Position numbers and translations under genes: made by a program. The notes below the pieces were generated by a model. It was not told the DNA's origin. It saw nothing but the letters and a program-made list of their open reading frames with translations, and did no database searches. A stretch of 57,227 nt of DNA from Egibacteraceae bacterium (GTDB lineage Bacteria; Actinomycetota; Nitriliruptoria; Euzebyales; Egibacteraceae), in the NCBI GenBank assembly GCA_030446775.1, contig JAUJMQ010000011.1:1-57227 (forward strand). Direction: 5' to 3'. Below are positions 41,000 through 50,817 of this stretch, one piece after another. Each line of letters begins with the position of its first letter. Position 1 is the stretch's first letter.

Positions 41000-41371
41000 C
41001 TACCGCTCCGGCTCGTCGATGACGTCGAGCGGCGGCAGGTCCTCAAGGCCGATGCGCTGCGGGCGGACGCCCCGCTCGTAGTCGCGCATCCGCTTGGGGT
41101 AGCCCACGATCCGGGCGTCGTACAGCGGGACGCCGTGCTCGGCGCACACCTTGCGCGCGTGCCGGTCGTCCTTGACGGGCTGGCGCAGGTACTCGCCGTC
41201 GGCCGCCACCAGGCACAGCGTCATCGCGTAGACCGACGTGGGCGGCTCCACGCACGCCTCGACCCCGTCGCGGGTGACCATGACGTCGGCGAGCCTGGCC
41301 TGGGACTCCGTCGACGGGCCGGGACCGGCCGGCTTGGGCCTGCGGCGGCGGAAGCGGTCGAACAGGCTCAC
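41000..41371 (-). CDS. Conserved actinobacterial hypothetical protein
   Basis: A 123-residue protein beginning VSLFDRFRRRRPKPAGPGPS and containing VEACVEPPTSVYAMTLCLVA, DGEYLRQPVKDDRHARKVC and GVPLYDARIVGYPKRMRDYE. The pattern is strongly conserved-looking but no domain or function is recognised. GTG 41371 is chosen over a longer start at 41416 because a TAGACT -10 box lies exactly 7 bases upstream, making a leaderless mRNA. It converges with the cyclophilin gene. Confidence 0.65.
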   Translation of the reverse strand: MSLFDRFRRRRPKPAGPGPSTESQARLADVMVTRDGVEACVEPPTSVYAMTLCLVAADGEYLRQPVKDDRHARKVCAEHGVPLYDARIVGYPKRMRDYERGVRPQRIGLEDLPPLDVIDEPER

Positions 41372-41378
41372 GAGCCGC

Positions 41379-41384
41379 AGTCTA
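41379..41384 (-). promoter_or_regulatory. -10 box (TAGACT, minus strand)
   Basis: TAGACT on the minus strand with 7 bases to GTG 41371, the same hexamer and spacing as thrC. It overlaps the last codons of the epimerase gene, so the two minus-strand genes can be transcribed separately. Confidence 0.55.
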
Positions 41385-41894
41385 ACCCCCGTCGGCGTCC
41401 CGGGAGGCCGTCCCAAGGGTCCTGTGGAGCGGCGGGGTCAGGCCTCGTGGACGGAGGCGGGCATCGCCCGGGATGCCGTCGGTGGGCCGCGAGGGGTCCT
41501 CGACGAGCTCGATCAGCGCGCCCATCGTGGACTTCGGGTGCAGGAACGCGACGAGGCAGCCGCGGGAGCCGTGGCGCGGCACCTCGTCGACGACGCGGAT
41601 GCCCTCGGCACGGAGGTCCCGCAACGTCGCGGTGACGTCGGCGACGCCGTAGCCCACGTGGTGGACGCCGGGACCGTGGCGCCGCAGGAACGTCGCGACC
41701 GGCGAGTCGTCGCGAATCGGCTCGAGCAGCTGCAGGAAGCTCTCCCCGACGGCGAGGAGGGCCTCCCGGACGCCGTCGCGCTCGATGGTCTCGGTGTGCG
41801 TGACGACGGCGCCGTACAGCCGCCGGTGGTGCTCGACCGCCTCGTCGAGGTCGGTCACCGCGTAGCCGACGTGGTCGATCCTGCGCAGCCGCAT
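41382..41894 (-). CDS. mce: Methylmalonyl-CoA epimerase
   Basis: A 170-residue glyoxalase-fold enzyme that interconverts (R)- and (S)-methylmalonyl-CoA in propionate metabolism. Metal-site residues are visible in RIDHVGYAV, SFLQLLEP, VHHVGYGVAD and ALIELVED; HPKSTMGALIELVE is the usual C-terminal block. The last 25 residues beyond the family end are low-complexity. ATG 41894 has a GAGGAGA ribosome site. Methylmalonyl-CoA mutase genes are not in the window. Confidence 0.92.
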   Translation of the reverse strand: MRLRRIDHVGYAVTDLDEAVEHHRRLYGAVVTHTETIERDGVREALLAVGESFLQLLEPIRDDSPVATFLRRHGPGVHHVGYGVADVTATLRDLRAEGIRVVDEVPRHGSRGCLVAFLHPKSTMGALIELVEDPSRPTDGIPGDARLRPRGLTPPLHRTLGTASRDADGG

Positions 41895-42013
41895 CGGCGT
41901 CTCCTCGTCGCGCGGTCGACCGGAGTGTGCCACCGGCCAGTGGTGCCGACGGGGCGCCGTCGGGTCGGATACCGTCGGAGCGCTTGGGGTCGGGCTCTCG
42001 GGTCGGGAATCGG

Positions 42014-42807
42014 GTGGGTGGAGCACAGCGGGCGGCGGACCTCCCGCCACGGCGGCCGGCGAGCGCGGCGGTGGCGATCGGCACGATGACCGCGCTCGCG
42101 GTCGTCGCGGTCGGCGCCGTCGTCGGATGGGCGCGGCTGTCGGCCCGCGCGGACGCGGCCAGGGCGGCCGCCGCCGAGGAGGAATCGTCCGACGGCGGGC
42201 CTCCCGAGACCCTGGCCGGCGGCATGGCCCCGGCGGACGTGCCGGCCGCCGTCGCCGCGGCGTTCGACCAGCCGGTGATCGGCGCGGCGGTGCTCGAGGC
42301 CCTGCCCCTCGACGTCCAGGGGTCCTGCGGTGACGAAATGACCTGGGACGCCGAACCCTCCCAGCGGGTCGTGGTGACGCCGGACACGATGGTCATCGTG
42401 CTCGAGGGCTCGGGTGCCTTTGCCGGCGAGATGGGTCCGGTGCCGGGCGACGGGGAGCGGATGCAGGTCGTCTGCACCGCCACCGCCGAGGGCGACGGCT
42501 GGGTGTCGGAGGGCAGCAGCTTCGGGCCGATGTCGCCGGACGAGGGAGCTTCCTGTCGACATCGTCCGACGGCTCGGGTCGCGCCCACGCGGTCGCGAGC
42601 GTCGCGGTTCCGGAGGGCTCCGCGTGGGCGGTGCAGCCGCGCGGCAGCTACTACGTCGCCTACCCGGTCGACGGGCAGCAGACCCTGCCGGTGACGTGGA
42701 CGTTCCGCGAGTCGCGCTTCAGCTCCGGGCCGCCGACGTCACGGGTGGTGTTCACCGACGCCGACGGGGCCACCGTGCGCGAGGTCGTGGCGGGGCAGGG
42801 CGGGTGA
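42014..42807 (+). CDS. Single-pass membrane protein of unknown function (one frameshift)
   Basis: About 264 residues: one transmembrane segment (MTALAVVAVGAVVGWARL, nt 42086-42139) and an extracytoplasmic domain with two cysteines (VQGSCGDEMTW, MQVVCTATAEG). No known family. A G is missing near 42544-42546; afterwards the coherent frame reads SFLSTSSDGSGRAHAVASV to ATVREVVAGQGG and stops at 42805-42807. GTG 42014 is a guess; GTG 42071 is another possibility. The stop overlaps the next gene's GTG by 4 bases, tying it to the exporter/MoxR cluster. Confidence 0.6.
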
Positions 42808-45059
42808 GACCGCGACTCGCGGCGCCAGTCGTCCTCAGGCTCGCCGCGCTCGGGATCGCGGGGCTGTTCGCCGTGCTCGTCGCGGCGCCGGCGGCGGCGC
42901 AGACTCCGGCCGCCGAGCTCGGGCTGGAGGCGGCCGCCGGCTTCGGCGGGCGCGGCTCGGCGGCCGAGTGGCAGCCCGTGGAGGTCCGCATCGAACCGAC
43001 CCGGCCGGTGGCCGGCACCCTCGCCGTCAGCGTGCGCGGTGACGCCGGCGTCACGCGTGAGATGCGGCCCGTGGAGGTCTCCGCGGCGTCGGCCAAGGTG
43101 TTCCGCTTCCTCGTGCCCAGCGGGGTCGTCGCGGTCGACCTGACCGAGGCGGGGCGCGACCCGGTGACGGTGCGGCCGTCGGGGCAGGGTCCGGGAGCCT
43201 TCCTGCTGGGCGTGCTCGGCGAGGTGCCGGCCGGGGTGCCGCCGGTGCGCTCGGAGACGGTGGGGGTCAGCGCGGAATGGGTGGCGGTGGACCCGGCCTG
43301 GCTCGACGTCTCCCCGCGTGCGCTCGAGAGCCTCGGGACGCTCGTCGCCGACCGGTCGGTCCTGGCGGAGCTGGGCGAGACCGCCCGGCGCAACCTCGCG
43401 CTCGCGGTGGCCAGGGGCACCGACCTCGTCGTCGTCGCCGACGGCACCGATCTCGCCGCCGTCGGCGACCCGGGCGGCGCCGCCCTCGCCGCCCTCGACC
43501 TGCCGTGGCTGCCGGGCGCCCGCCGCCGGGCCGCCGGGGGGCGGGCCGGCGCCGCGGCGTGGACGCTGACGGCTGCGGATCTCAGCGGCGGAGGCGACGG
43601 CGGAGGCGGCGGCGGGCGCGGCGGGGCCGGTGCCGGTGTCGTCGCCGTCGGAGCCCCCGCCGGGCTTGGGCGGGTGCTCGTCACGTCCGTCGCTCCCGGC
43701 GGCAGCGGCCTCGGCCGCTCCAGCGCACTGTGGTCGCAGCTGGCCGGGCCCAGCCCGCTGGCCCGCCGCGAGCAGGGCGAGTACCGCGTGACGTCGACCC
43801 CGTACACGTTCGCCCGGCTGCTCGCCGAGCCCGGGGCGACCGCCCCGACGCTGCCGTGGCTGGGCGTCTTCGCGCTCGCCTACGTGCTCGTCGTCGGACC
43901 GGTCAACGGCCTGGTGCTCGCCCGTCTCGGCCGCCGGGAGCTCGCGTGGGCGACCGTGCCGATCGTCACGGTCGTGTTCACCGCCGGCGCGTTCCTGGGC
44001 GCCACCCAGGGGCGGCCGCCCAGCGGCGCGGCCGCCCGCCTGGCCTACTGGATCGACGGGGCGGCAGGGGAGCTCGTCGCCGCCGGGGTGCGCGCCCCGA
44101 CGCCCGGCCAGCGCTCCGTCGTGCTGCCCGGCACCGACTGGACGGTCCGTCCGCTGGTCGACAGCGGCGCCGGCTCGCAGGTGCGCCGCGACGCCGACAC
44201 GGTCGTGTCGATGGAGCTGACCGCGCTGCAGCTCGGCGGCGTGGCCGCGTGGCGGGCCGTCGCCGCTCCGGCGCCGCTGCGGGTCAGCGCGCGAGCCGCC
44301 GACACCGGAGTGCGGGTCAGCGTCGAGAATGTCTCGCCGCGCACGGTGACCGACGTGACGGTCCGGACGGCCACAGCCACGGCGCACGTCGGCGACCTCG
44401 CCCCGCGCGCCGTCGAGGAGGTGTCGGTCGGCGGGCCCGAGCTGACGGCGGTCCCCGCCTACGCCGACCCGTTCAGCTCCGACGTCGCCTTCGACAGCGA
44501 CGGCATCGTCGGGCCGCCGCGGTCGCTGGAGGCGGCGCTGACCTCCGAGCTCGCCGACGGCAGCCCCGGCCTGGCCTGGGCGGTCGGCGTCGACTCGGGC
44601 GCCCCAGCCGCGGGCGTGCGCGCCGGTGACCAGCCGATGGTCGACAAGGGGACGCTCGTCGCGGTCGCGGCTCCGGTGGTGCTGGACCGGCGGGGCGGGC
44701 TGTCGCCGTTCGCCGTGTCACGCGAGCTGCTGACAGGCGACGGCGAGCTGTACCGGCCGGGCCCGCTGGCGCTGGAGGGGGCCGGCCAGGCGTTCCTGCG
44801 CTTCCGCCTGCCGCCGGGCGCCGACCGCTCCGCCCTCACCAGCCGGCTGGAGCAGTCGGGTCCCGACGGCGGCCGCGTGGACCTCACCGTGTGGGACCGC
44901 CGGGACCGCCAGTGGATCGACGTCGACGACGCGCTGCCGGCCACGGGGCAGGGCGTCGACCGGCTGGTCAGCCCGCTGGGCGAGCTGTGGGTCCGCGCCA
45001 GCGGCGAGCTGCTGCCGTTCGAGTTCTCCGCCCGCACGGTCGCCGGGGGCCCGCAGTGA
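42804..45059 (+). CDS. Large secreted/membrane protein of the MoxR-ABC cluster
   Basis: 751 residues. Signal peptide or anchor at residues 7-33 (LRLAALGIAGLFAVLVAAPA, then AAAQTPAAELG), an N-terminal extracytoplasmic beta-rich region, a Gly-rich loop (nt about 43585-43640), two adjacent transmembrane segments near 352-398 (WLGVFALAYVLVVGPVNGLV and WATVPIVTVVFTAGAFLGA), and a long C-terminal extracytoplasmic region. The VVGPVNGLVLARLGRRELAW block recurs in proteins next to MoxR/VWA genes, but the function is unknown. It overlaps its neighbours on both sides by 4 bases. Confidence 0.75.
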   Translation: MRPRLAAPVVLRLAALGIAGLFAVLVAAPAAAQTPAAELGLEAAAGFGGRGSAAEWQPVEVRIEPTRPVAGTLAVSVRGDAGVTREMRPVEVSAASAKVFRFLVPSGVVAVDLTEAGRDPVTVRPSGQGPGAFLLGVLGEVPAGVPPVRSETVGVSAEWVAVDPAWLDVSPRALESLGTLVADRSVLAELGETARRNLALAVARGTDLVVVADGTDLAAVGDPGGAALAALDLPWLPGARRRAAGGRAGAAAWTLTAADLSGGGDGGGGGGRGGAGAGVVAVGAPAGLGRVLVTSVAPGGSGLGRSSALWSQLAGPSPLARREQGEYRVTSTPYTFARLLAEPGATAPTLPWLGVFALAYVLVVGPVNGLVLARLGRRELAWATVPIVTVVFTAGAFLGATQGRPPSGAAARLAYWIDGAAGELVAAGVRAPTPGQRSVVLPGTDWTVRPLVDSGAGSQVRRDADTVVSMELTALQLGGVAAWRAVAAPAPLRVSARAADTGVRVSVENVSPRTVTDVTVRTATATAHVGDLAPRAVEEVSVGGPELTAVPAYADPFSSDVAFDSDGIVGPPRSLEAALTSELADGSPGLAWAVGVDSGAPAAGVRAGDQPMVDKGTLVAVAAPVVLDRRGGLSPFAVSRELLTGDGELYRPGPLALEGAGQAFLRFRLPPGADRSALTSRLEQSGPDGGRVDLTVWDRRDRQWIDVDDALPATGQGVDRLVSPLGELWVRASGELLPFEFSARTVAGGPQ

Positions 45060-46048
45060 CCGCCGCCGCCCCCGCGGTCGACGACCGGACGGCCGCGCCG
45101 GCCGCCGCCGTCACCGTGCGCGGGCTGGTCAAGCGCTACGGGCGCGTGGTCGCCGTCGACGGGCTCGACCTCGACGTGCCCGAGGGCGCCGTCGTCGGGC
45201 TCATCGGCATGAACGGTGCCGGCAAGACGACGACGATGCTGTCCATCGCGACGCTGCTGACGCCCGACCAGGGCACGGTCGAGGTCTTCGGCTGCGACCC
45301 GTTCACGCAGCCGCGCGAGGTCCGCGCGGTCGTGGGGTGGATGCCCGACTTCTTCGGGCTCTACGAGGGCCTGACCTGCGCGGAGTACCTGGACTTCTTC
45401 GCGGCGGCCTACCGGCTCCCCGGCGGGCAGCGCCGCCGCCGCGTCGACGACCTCCTCGAGCTCGTCGAGCTGACCGCGAAACGCGACACCGACGTCGCCG
45501 GGCTGTCACGAGGGATGCAGCAGCGCCTCGGCCTGGCGCGCACCCTCGTGCACGACCCGCGGCTGCTCGTCCTCGACGAGCCCGCCAGCGGCCTGGACCC
45601 GCGGGCGCGCGTCGACCTGCGCGAGATCCTGCTCGAGCTCGCCCGGCAGGGCAAGACGATCCTCATCAGCTCCCACATCCTGGCCGAGCTCGGCGAGCTG
45701 TGCGACCGGGTGGCCGTCGTGCAGGCCGGTCGCGTCCTCGCGCAGGGCACACCCGAGGAGATCCGGGGCGCCTCGCGCAGCGCCACGGCCGTCGTCGCCA
45801 GGGTGCTCGGTGGACCCGAGGAGTCCGACCGCGCCGCCCGCGCCGCGCTGGACGCCGGGGCGCTCACCGCCGGGGTGACGGGCGGGTCGGTGCACGCCGA
45901 GCTGACGGGCGGAGCGGAGGCGGTCGCAGATCTCCTCGCCGCGCTGCTGGGCGCCGGGCTGCGCGTCGTGTCCTACACGGAACGCGACGGCGGTCTGGAG
46001 CGTCTGTTCCTGTCGGTGACCGGGGCGTCGGAGGAGAGCACGCCATGA
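45056..46048 (+). CDS. ABC-2 type exporter ATPase
   Basis: A 330-residue ATP-binding subunit. Walker A GMNGAGKTTTML (nt about 45211), signature LSRGMQQRLGLA, Walker B LLVLDEPASGLDP, and the switch histidine in LISSHILAE are all present. The C-terminal 80 residues match the extra domain of drug/polymer exporters of the CcmA/GldA type. The GTG start overlaps the upstream stop, and its stop overlaps the permease ATG (ATGA). It energises the permease encoded next. Confidence 0.93.
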   Translation: MTAAAPAVDDRTAAPAAAVTVRGLVKRYGRVVAVDGLDLDVPEGAVVGLIGMNGAGKTTTMLSIATLLTPDQGTVEVFGCDPFTQPREVRAVVGWMPDFFGLYEGLTCAEYLDFFAAAYRLPGGQRRRRVDDLLELVELTAKRDTDVAGLSRGMQQRLGLARTLVHDPRLLVLDEPASGLDPRARVDLREILLELARQGKTILISSHILAELGELCDRVAVVQAGRVLAQGTPEEIRGASRSATAVVARVLGGPEESDRAARAALDAGALTAGVTGGSVHAELTGGAEAVADLLAALLGAGLRVVSYTERDGGLERLFLSVTGASEESTP

Positions 46049-47166
46049 GGGCGGTGAACCCGGTGCTGCGCCGGGAGTTGGTGGAGCGGTGGCGCTCACG
46101 GCGTGCCGTCGTGACGCTCACCGCGTACCTGGCGGTCCTCGCCGCGGTCGGCTACCTGCTGTACCGCGCCGGCAGCGCGATCCTGACCAGCGAGCTGGCC
46201 TTCGGCGGCGGCGACGCGTCGTCGGCCGGGCCGGTGCTCGGACGCTTCCTCGTCGAGGGGCTGCTGTTCTTCGTCCTGCTGCTCGTGCTGTTCGTCGCGC
46301 CGGGGTACGCCGCGTCGCAGGTCTCCGGCGAGCGGGAGCGGCGCACGCTGACGCTGCTGCAGGTCACGCTGCTGCGTCCCGGGCAGATCGCGCTGGGCAA
46401 GCTCGGCGCGTCGGTGGCGTGGCTGACCCTGCTCGTGGTCGCGGCGCTGCCGCTGGGCGCCGCGGCGTTCTTCCTCGGCGGCATCGGCATCGCCGACCTG
46501 CTGCGCGGCGTGGTCGCGGTCCTCGTGGTGGGCGTCTGCGTGGCCGCCGTGGCGCTGGGCATCTCGTCGATGACCCGGCGGACCACCGCCGCGATCGTCC
46601 TCACCTACGGGACGGTGCTCGCGCTCGTGCTCGGCACGCTGTTCGTCTCGGCGGTCGAGGCGGTCATCCGCGGCACCCGCGGCGAGAACATCCGCACGCC
46701 GGTCGCGCTGTACCTCAACCCGTTCTTCGGTCTCGCGGACGCCGTCCATGCCGCCCGGCCGAGCGGCTTCGCCTTCGCCGGGCTGCCCTCCCCCCTCGGG
46801 ATCATCGCCGAGGCCCTGCCGGGCGCACCGTTCGTCTCGACCGAGCAGGGCGGGTTCGACGACGCGGTGGCGCCGCTCGTGCCGGCCGACCCCGGCTTCG
46901 ACGCGCCGCAGGACGGTCGCCGACCCGTGTGGTTGATCGTGCTCGGGGTGTACGTGCTTCTCGGGGCGGCCGGGATGGCGGTGGCGACGCGGAGGCTGGC
47001 GGTCACCGAGCCGCGCGGCCGGGCGGTCGCGACCTCCAGGCCGAAGCGCGGACCGCAAGGGGCCGTGGCGGCCGGCGCGGGCGCCGCTGCGGGCGGTGCT
47101 GGGGTCGCGGAGGCGGCTGCGGGGCCGGCCGCGCCGGGTGAGGCGGGCTGGGAGCGGGCGCGATGA
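46045..47166 (+). CDS. ABC-2 type exporter permease
   Basis: A 373-residue membrane protein with about six transmembrane segments. It starts NPVLRRELVERWRSRRAVVT, and QVSGERERRTLTLLQVTLLR is the cytoplasmic coupling region typical of GldF/NosY-like permeases. Last predicted segment: WLIVLGVYVLLGAAGMAVAT. The final 45 residues are a Gly/Ala/Arg low-complexity tail. The ATG overlaps the ATPase stop. The transported substrate is unknown. Confidence 0.9.
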   Translation: MRAVNPVLRRELVERWRSRRAVVTLTAYLAVLAAVGYLLYRAGSAILTSELAFGGGDASSAGPVLGRFLVEGLLFFVLLLVLFVAPGYAASQVSGERERRTLTLLQVTLLRPGQIALGKLGASVAWLTLLVVAALPLGAAAFFLGGIGIADLLRGVVAVLVVGVCVAAVALGISSMTRRTTAAIVLTYGTVLALVLGTLFVSAVEAVIRGTRGENIRTPVALYLNPFFGLADAVHAARPSGFAFAGLPSPLGIIAEALPGAPFVSTEQGGFDDAVAPLVPADPGFDAPQDGRRPVWLIVLGVYVLLGAAGMAVATRRLAVTEPRGRAVATSRPKRGPQGAVAAGAGAAAGGAGVAEAAAGPAAPGEAGWERAR

Positions 47167-48765
47167 GCCCCGACCCGCTCGACGCGGTCATCCGGCGCGC
47201 GCGGCGAGCGCGCGCGGCAGGAACACGGGCGCTGGCGGCGGCGGCGCCGGCGCTGCTGGCGGTCGGGACGCTGGGGCTGGCATGGGTGGCGGCCGCCCGC
47301 GCGGTCGTGCTTCCCGACGCCGAGCGGATCGTCGCCGCCGGGCTCGCCGCGCTGTGCGCCGGCGTGGTCGCGGTGGCGGCGGCGGCGCGGATCTCCCCTG
47401 TGGGCGGCCTGGGCGGCCGACCGGTGGCTGGGGACCCGCGACCGCTTCGCCACGGCCGTCGAGCTGCGCGACACCGCCGCGCCGGGAACCCTGGCGGCGC
47501 GCCAGGTGGCCGAGGCGCGCGCCGCGGCGGCGGGCGTCCGGGGCTTGCCGACCGGCCCCAAGGCGCCGGTGCGGATGTTCGGCGTCGCCGCCGGCGTCGT
47601 GGCGCTCGCCCTGGTCGCCGGGGCGCTGCCCAACCCCCAGGACGAGGCCCGCAGCCGCCGGGCAGCCGAGGCAGCGGCGGTGCGGGCCGAGGCCGAGCAG
47701 CTCGCGCGGGAGGCGGGCAGGCTGCGCGCCGAGTCGGTCAGCGGCGAGCGGGCCGCCCTCGCCGAGCGGCTCGAGCGGCTCGCGCGCGAGCTCCGCACGG
47801 CCCCGCTGGCCGAGGCGCTCGCGCGGCTGGCGCAGCAGCGCGCCGAGCTCGCGGCCGACCGGGACCCGGCCGCGGCCGCACGGCGCACGGCCCTGTCGGG
47901 GTTGGCCCAGGAGCTCGCGGCCCGCCCGCTGGGGCAGGGCGACACGGTCCAGGCGCAGCTGGACGACCTCGCCGCCGAGCTGGCCGCCGGCGGCGTCGAC
48001 GCCGGCGAGCGCAAGGCGCTGGCGGGCCGGCTGGAGCGGCTGGCGGCAAGCCTCGCGGCCGGCGCGCCGGAGATCGGGGCGGCGCTGGCCGGCGCCGCCA
48101 CGGCCGCGGCGGCCGGCGACCCGGCCGCGGCGGGCGCGGCGGTGTCGCGGGCGTCGGCGGCCGTCGGGGAGGCGGTCGCGGGTGCCGACGCCCAGGCGGC
48201 GCTGGACGCGGCCGACGCGGCGTTGGCGGCGGCCGAGGCCGACCTGCGGGCCGCGGCGCAGGGCAGGGGCAGGGCCAGGGGCAGGGCCAGGGACAGGCGC
48301 AGGGCCAGGGACAAGGGCAGGGCCAGGGACAAGGGCAGGGCCAGGGCTCCGGCCAGGGATCGGGGCAGGGCGGCGGCGGTGGCGGCGGCGGCGGCCGGCC
48401 TCGGGCCGGGTCCCCGACGGCGGAGCGCGGCAGGGCAACGCCGCCGCCGGCCCGGGCGGCGGCGGCCAGGGCACCGACGAGCAGCGGCCCCGCGGCGACG
48501 TCGACCTCGAGACGGTGTTCGACCCGCCGGGCGGCGCCGCCGCCGGCGATCCCCTGCAGCTGCGCGGCCGCCCCACCGGCCGGGGCCGGGAGCGCGACCA
48601 GGGCCGGCAGCTCGGCGAGGGGCTGCGGACCGGGTCGGTGGTGCCCTACACCGAGGTGCTCGCCGACTACGCCGACGTCGCCGCGCGCACCGTCGAGCGC
48701 GACGGCTACCCGGTGCGGCTGCGCGGCACCGTCCGGGAGTACTTCGACCGGCTCGGGGGCAGCCG

Positions 48766-48769
<4 letters not shown>
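47163..48769 (+). CDS. Membrane coiled-coil protein with Gly-Gln repeats (three or more frameshifts)
   Basis: About 535 residues. Three hydrophobic segments (ALLAVGTLGLAWVAAARAVV, VAAGLAALCAGVVAVAAAA and GVAAGVVALALVAGALP), then a long Ala/Glu/Arg/Leu helical region likely to be a coiled coil (to nt 48250), a Gly-Gln repeat, a Gly-run and a C-terminal domain (GDVDLETVFDPPGG to REYFDRLGGSR). An extra C at about 47395-47398 is needed to explain the shift to LWAAWAADRWLGTRDRFATA; a base is missing near 48265 and another between about 48405 and 48435. It overlaps the permease and MoxR genes. Function unknown; it may link the exporter and the MoxR/VWA proteins. Confidence 0.65.
48259..48366 (+). 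repeat. CAGGGC-type minisatellite encoding Gly-Gln repeats
   Basis: About 17 tandem near-copies of a CAGGG(C/G/A) hexamer, with a higher-order unit CAGGGCCAGGGACAAGGG. In the likely coding frame they read GQGQGQ with a few Ala or Ser. Such tracts are prone to slippage, both biologically and in sequencing, and a frameshift is located here. Confidence 0.85.
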
Positions 48770-49788
<1,019 letters not shown>

Positions 49789-49790
49789 CG

Positions 49791-50659
49791 GTGGCCGCCG
49801 CGCGCGTCCTGGACCCGGCCGTGGTGGCACGCCTCCAGCGGCTGCGCCTGGGCGGCCGCCGCCGGGTCGAGGGCCGCTACGCGGGCGCCCACCTGTCGCG
49901 ACGGCACGGCGCGTCGCTGGACTTCGCCGATCACCGGGAGTACGTCGCCGGCGACGACCTGCGGCGCATCGACGCGCCCGCGTACGCCCGGCTGGGGCGG
50001 GTGCTCGTGAAGCTGTACGAGGCCGAGGACGAGGCCGCGCTGCGGGTCGTCGTCGACCTGTCGGCCTCCATGGGCTTCGGCGGCAAGCTCGCCGCCGCGC
50101 GGCAGGTGGCCGCCGCCCTCACCGTCGTCGCCTCTGCCGGCGGCGACCGGGTCCGGGTGCTGCTGGCGGGCGCCGAACTGGACCCCGGCCCGTGGTACCG
50201 GGGGCCGCGGCGCTGCCCGCCGTCGAGGCGAGGCTGCTGTCCGCGGGCACCGGTGGCACCGCGGACCTGCCCGCCGCGCTGCACCGCGCCGTCGCGGAGG
50301 GCCCGCGCGGGCCGCTGGTGTGCGTGTCGGACCTGCTGTTCGACGGCTGGCCCCAGACCGTCGAACGGCTGGCGCTGGGGCGCGCCGACACCGCGCTCGT
50401 GCACCTCGTCGGCCGGGCGGACCTCGAGCCCGACCTCGACGGCGACCTGCGGCTCGTCGACGTCGAGACCGGTGCGGAGGTCGAGGTCGCCGGCGGCGTG
50501 ACGGCGCTCGCCGGCTACGCCGCCGCCCGCGACCGCTGGCTGGCCGACGTCGAGCGTGCCTGCGGGGCCCGCGGCGTCGTCTACGCCCGCCTCGTCGACG
50601 ACGAGCCGGTCGAGCAGCTCGTCGGGGTGCGGCTGCCGGCCGCGGGCCTCGTCGCGTGA
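49791..50659 (+). CDS. DUF58 protein, VWA-like MoxR partner (one frameshift)
   Basis: About 290 residues. The DUF58 hallmark RRVEGRYAGAHLSRRHGASL, then DFADHREYVAGDDLRRIDAP and the VWA-like metal site VVVDLSASM are all clear. A G is missing in the run at about 50199-50203: DPGPWYRG should be followed by AAALPAVEARLLSAGTGGTA. DUF58 proteins nearly always sit next to MoxR and are thought to be its substrate or adaptor. It starts 2 bases after the MoxR stop. The next 158 bases (50660-50817) contain no supported gene. Confidence 0.9.
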
Positions 50660-50817
50660 GGCGTCTTGTGGGGCGGCGTCCTCGTCCGGCGGCTCGGCCG
50701 GGCGAGCCGACCGGCGTCTTGCGGGTCGAGCGCGCGCCTTGCCGTTGCCGCGGATGCGGCGTTCGGCCCGCGCGTCCGGACGTGCGGTGCGCGCCCGGTG
50801 CGCCGAGCCGTGCGGGC

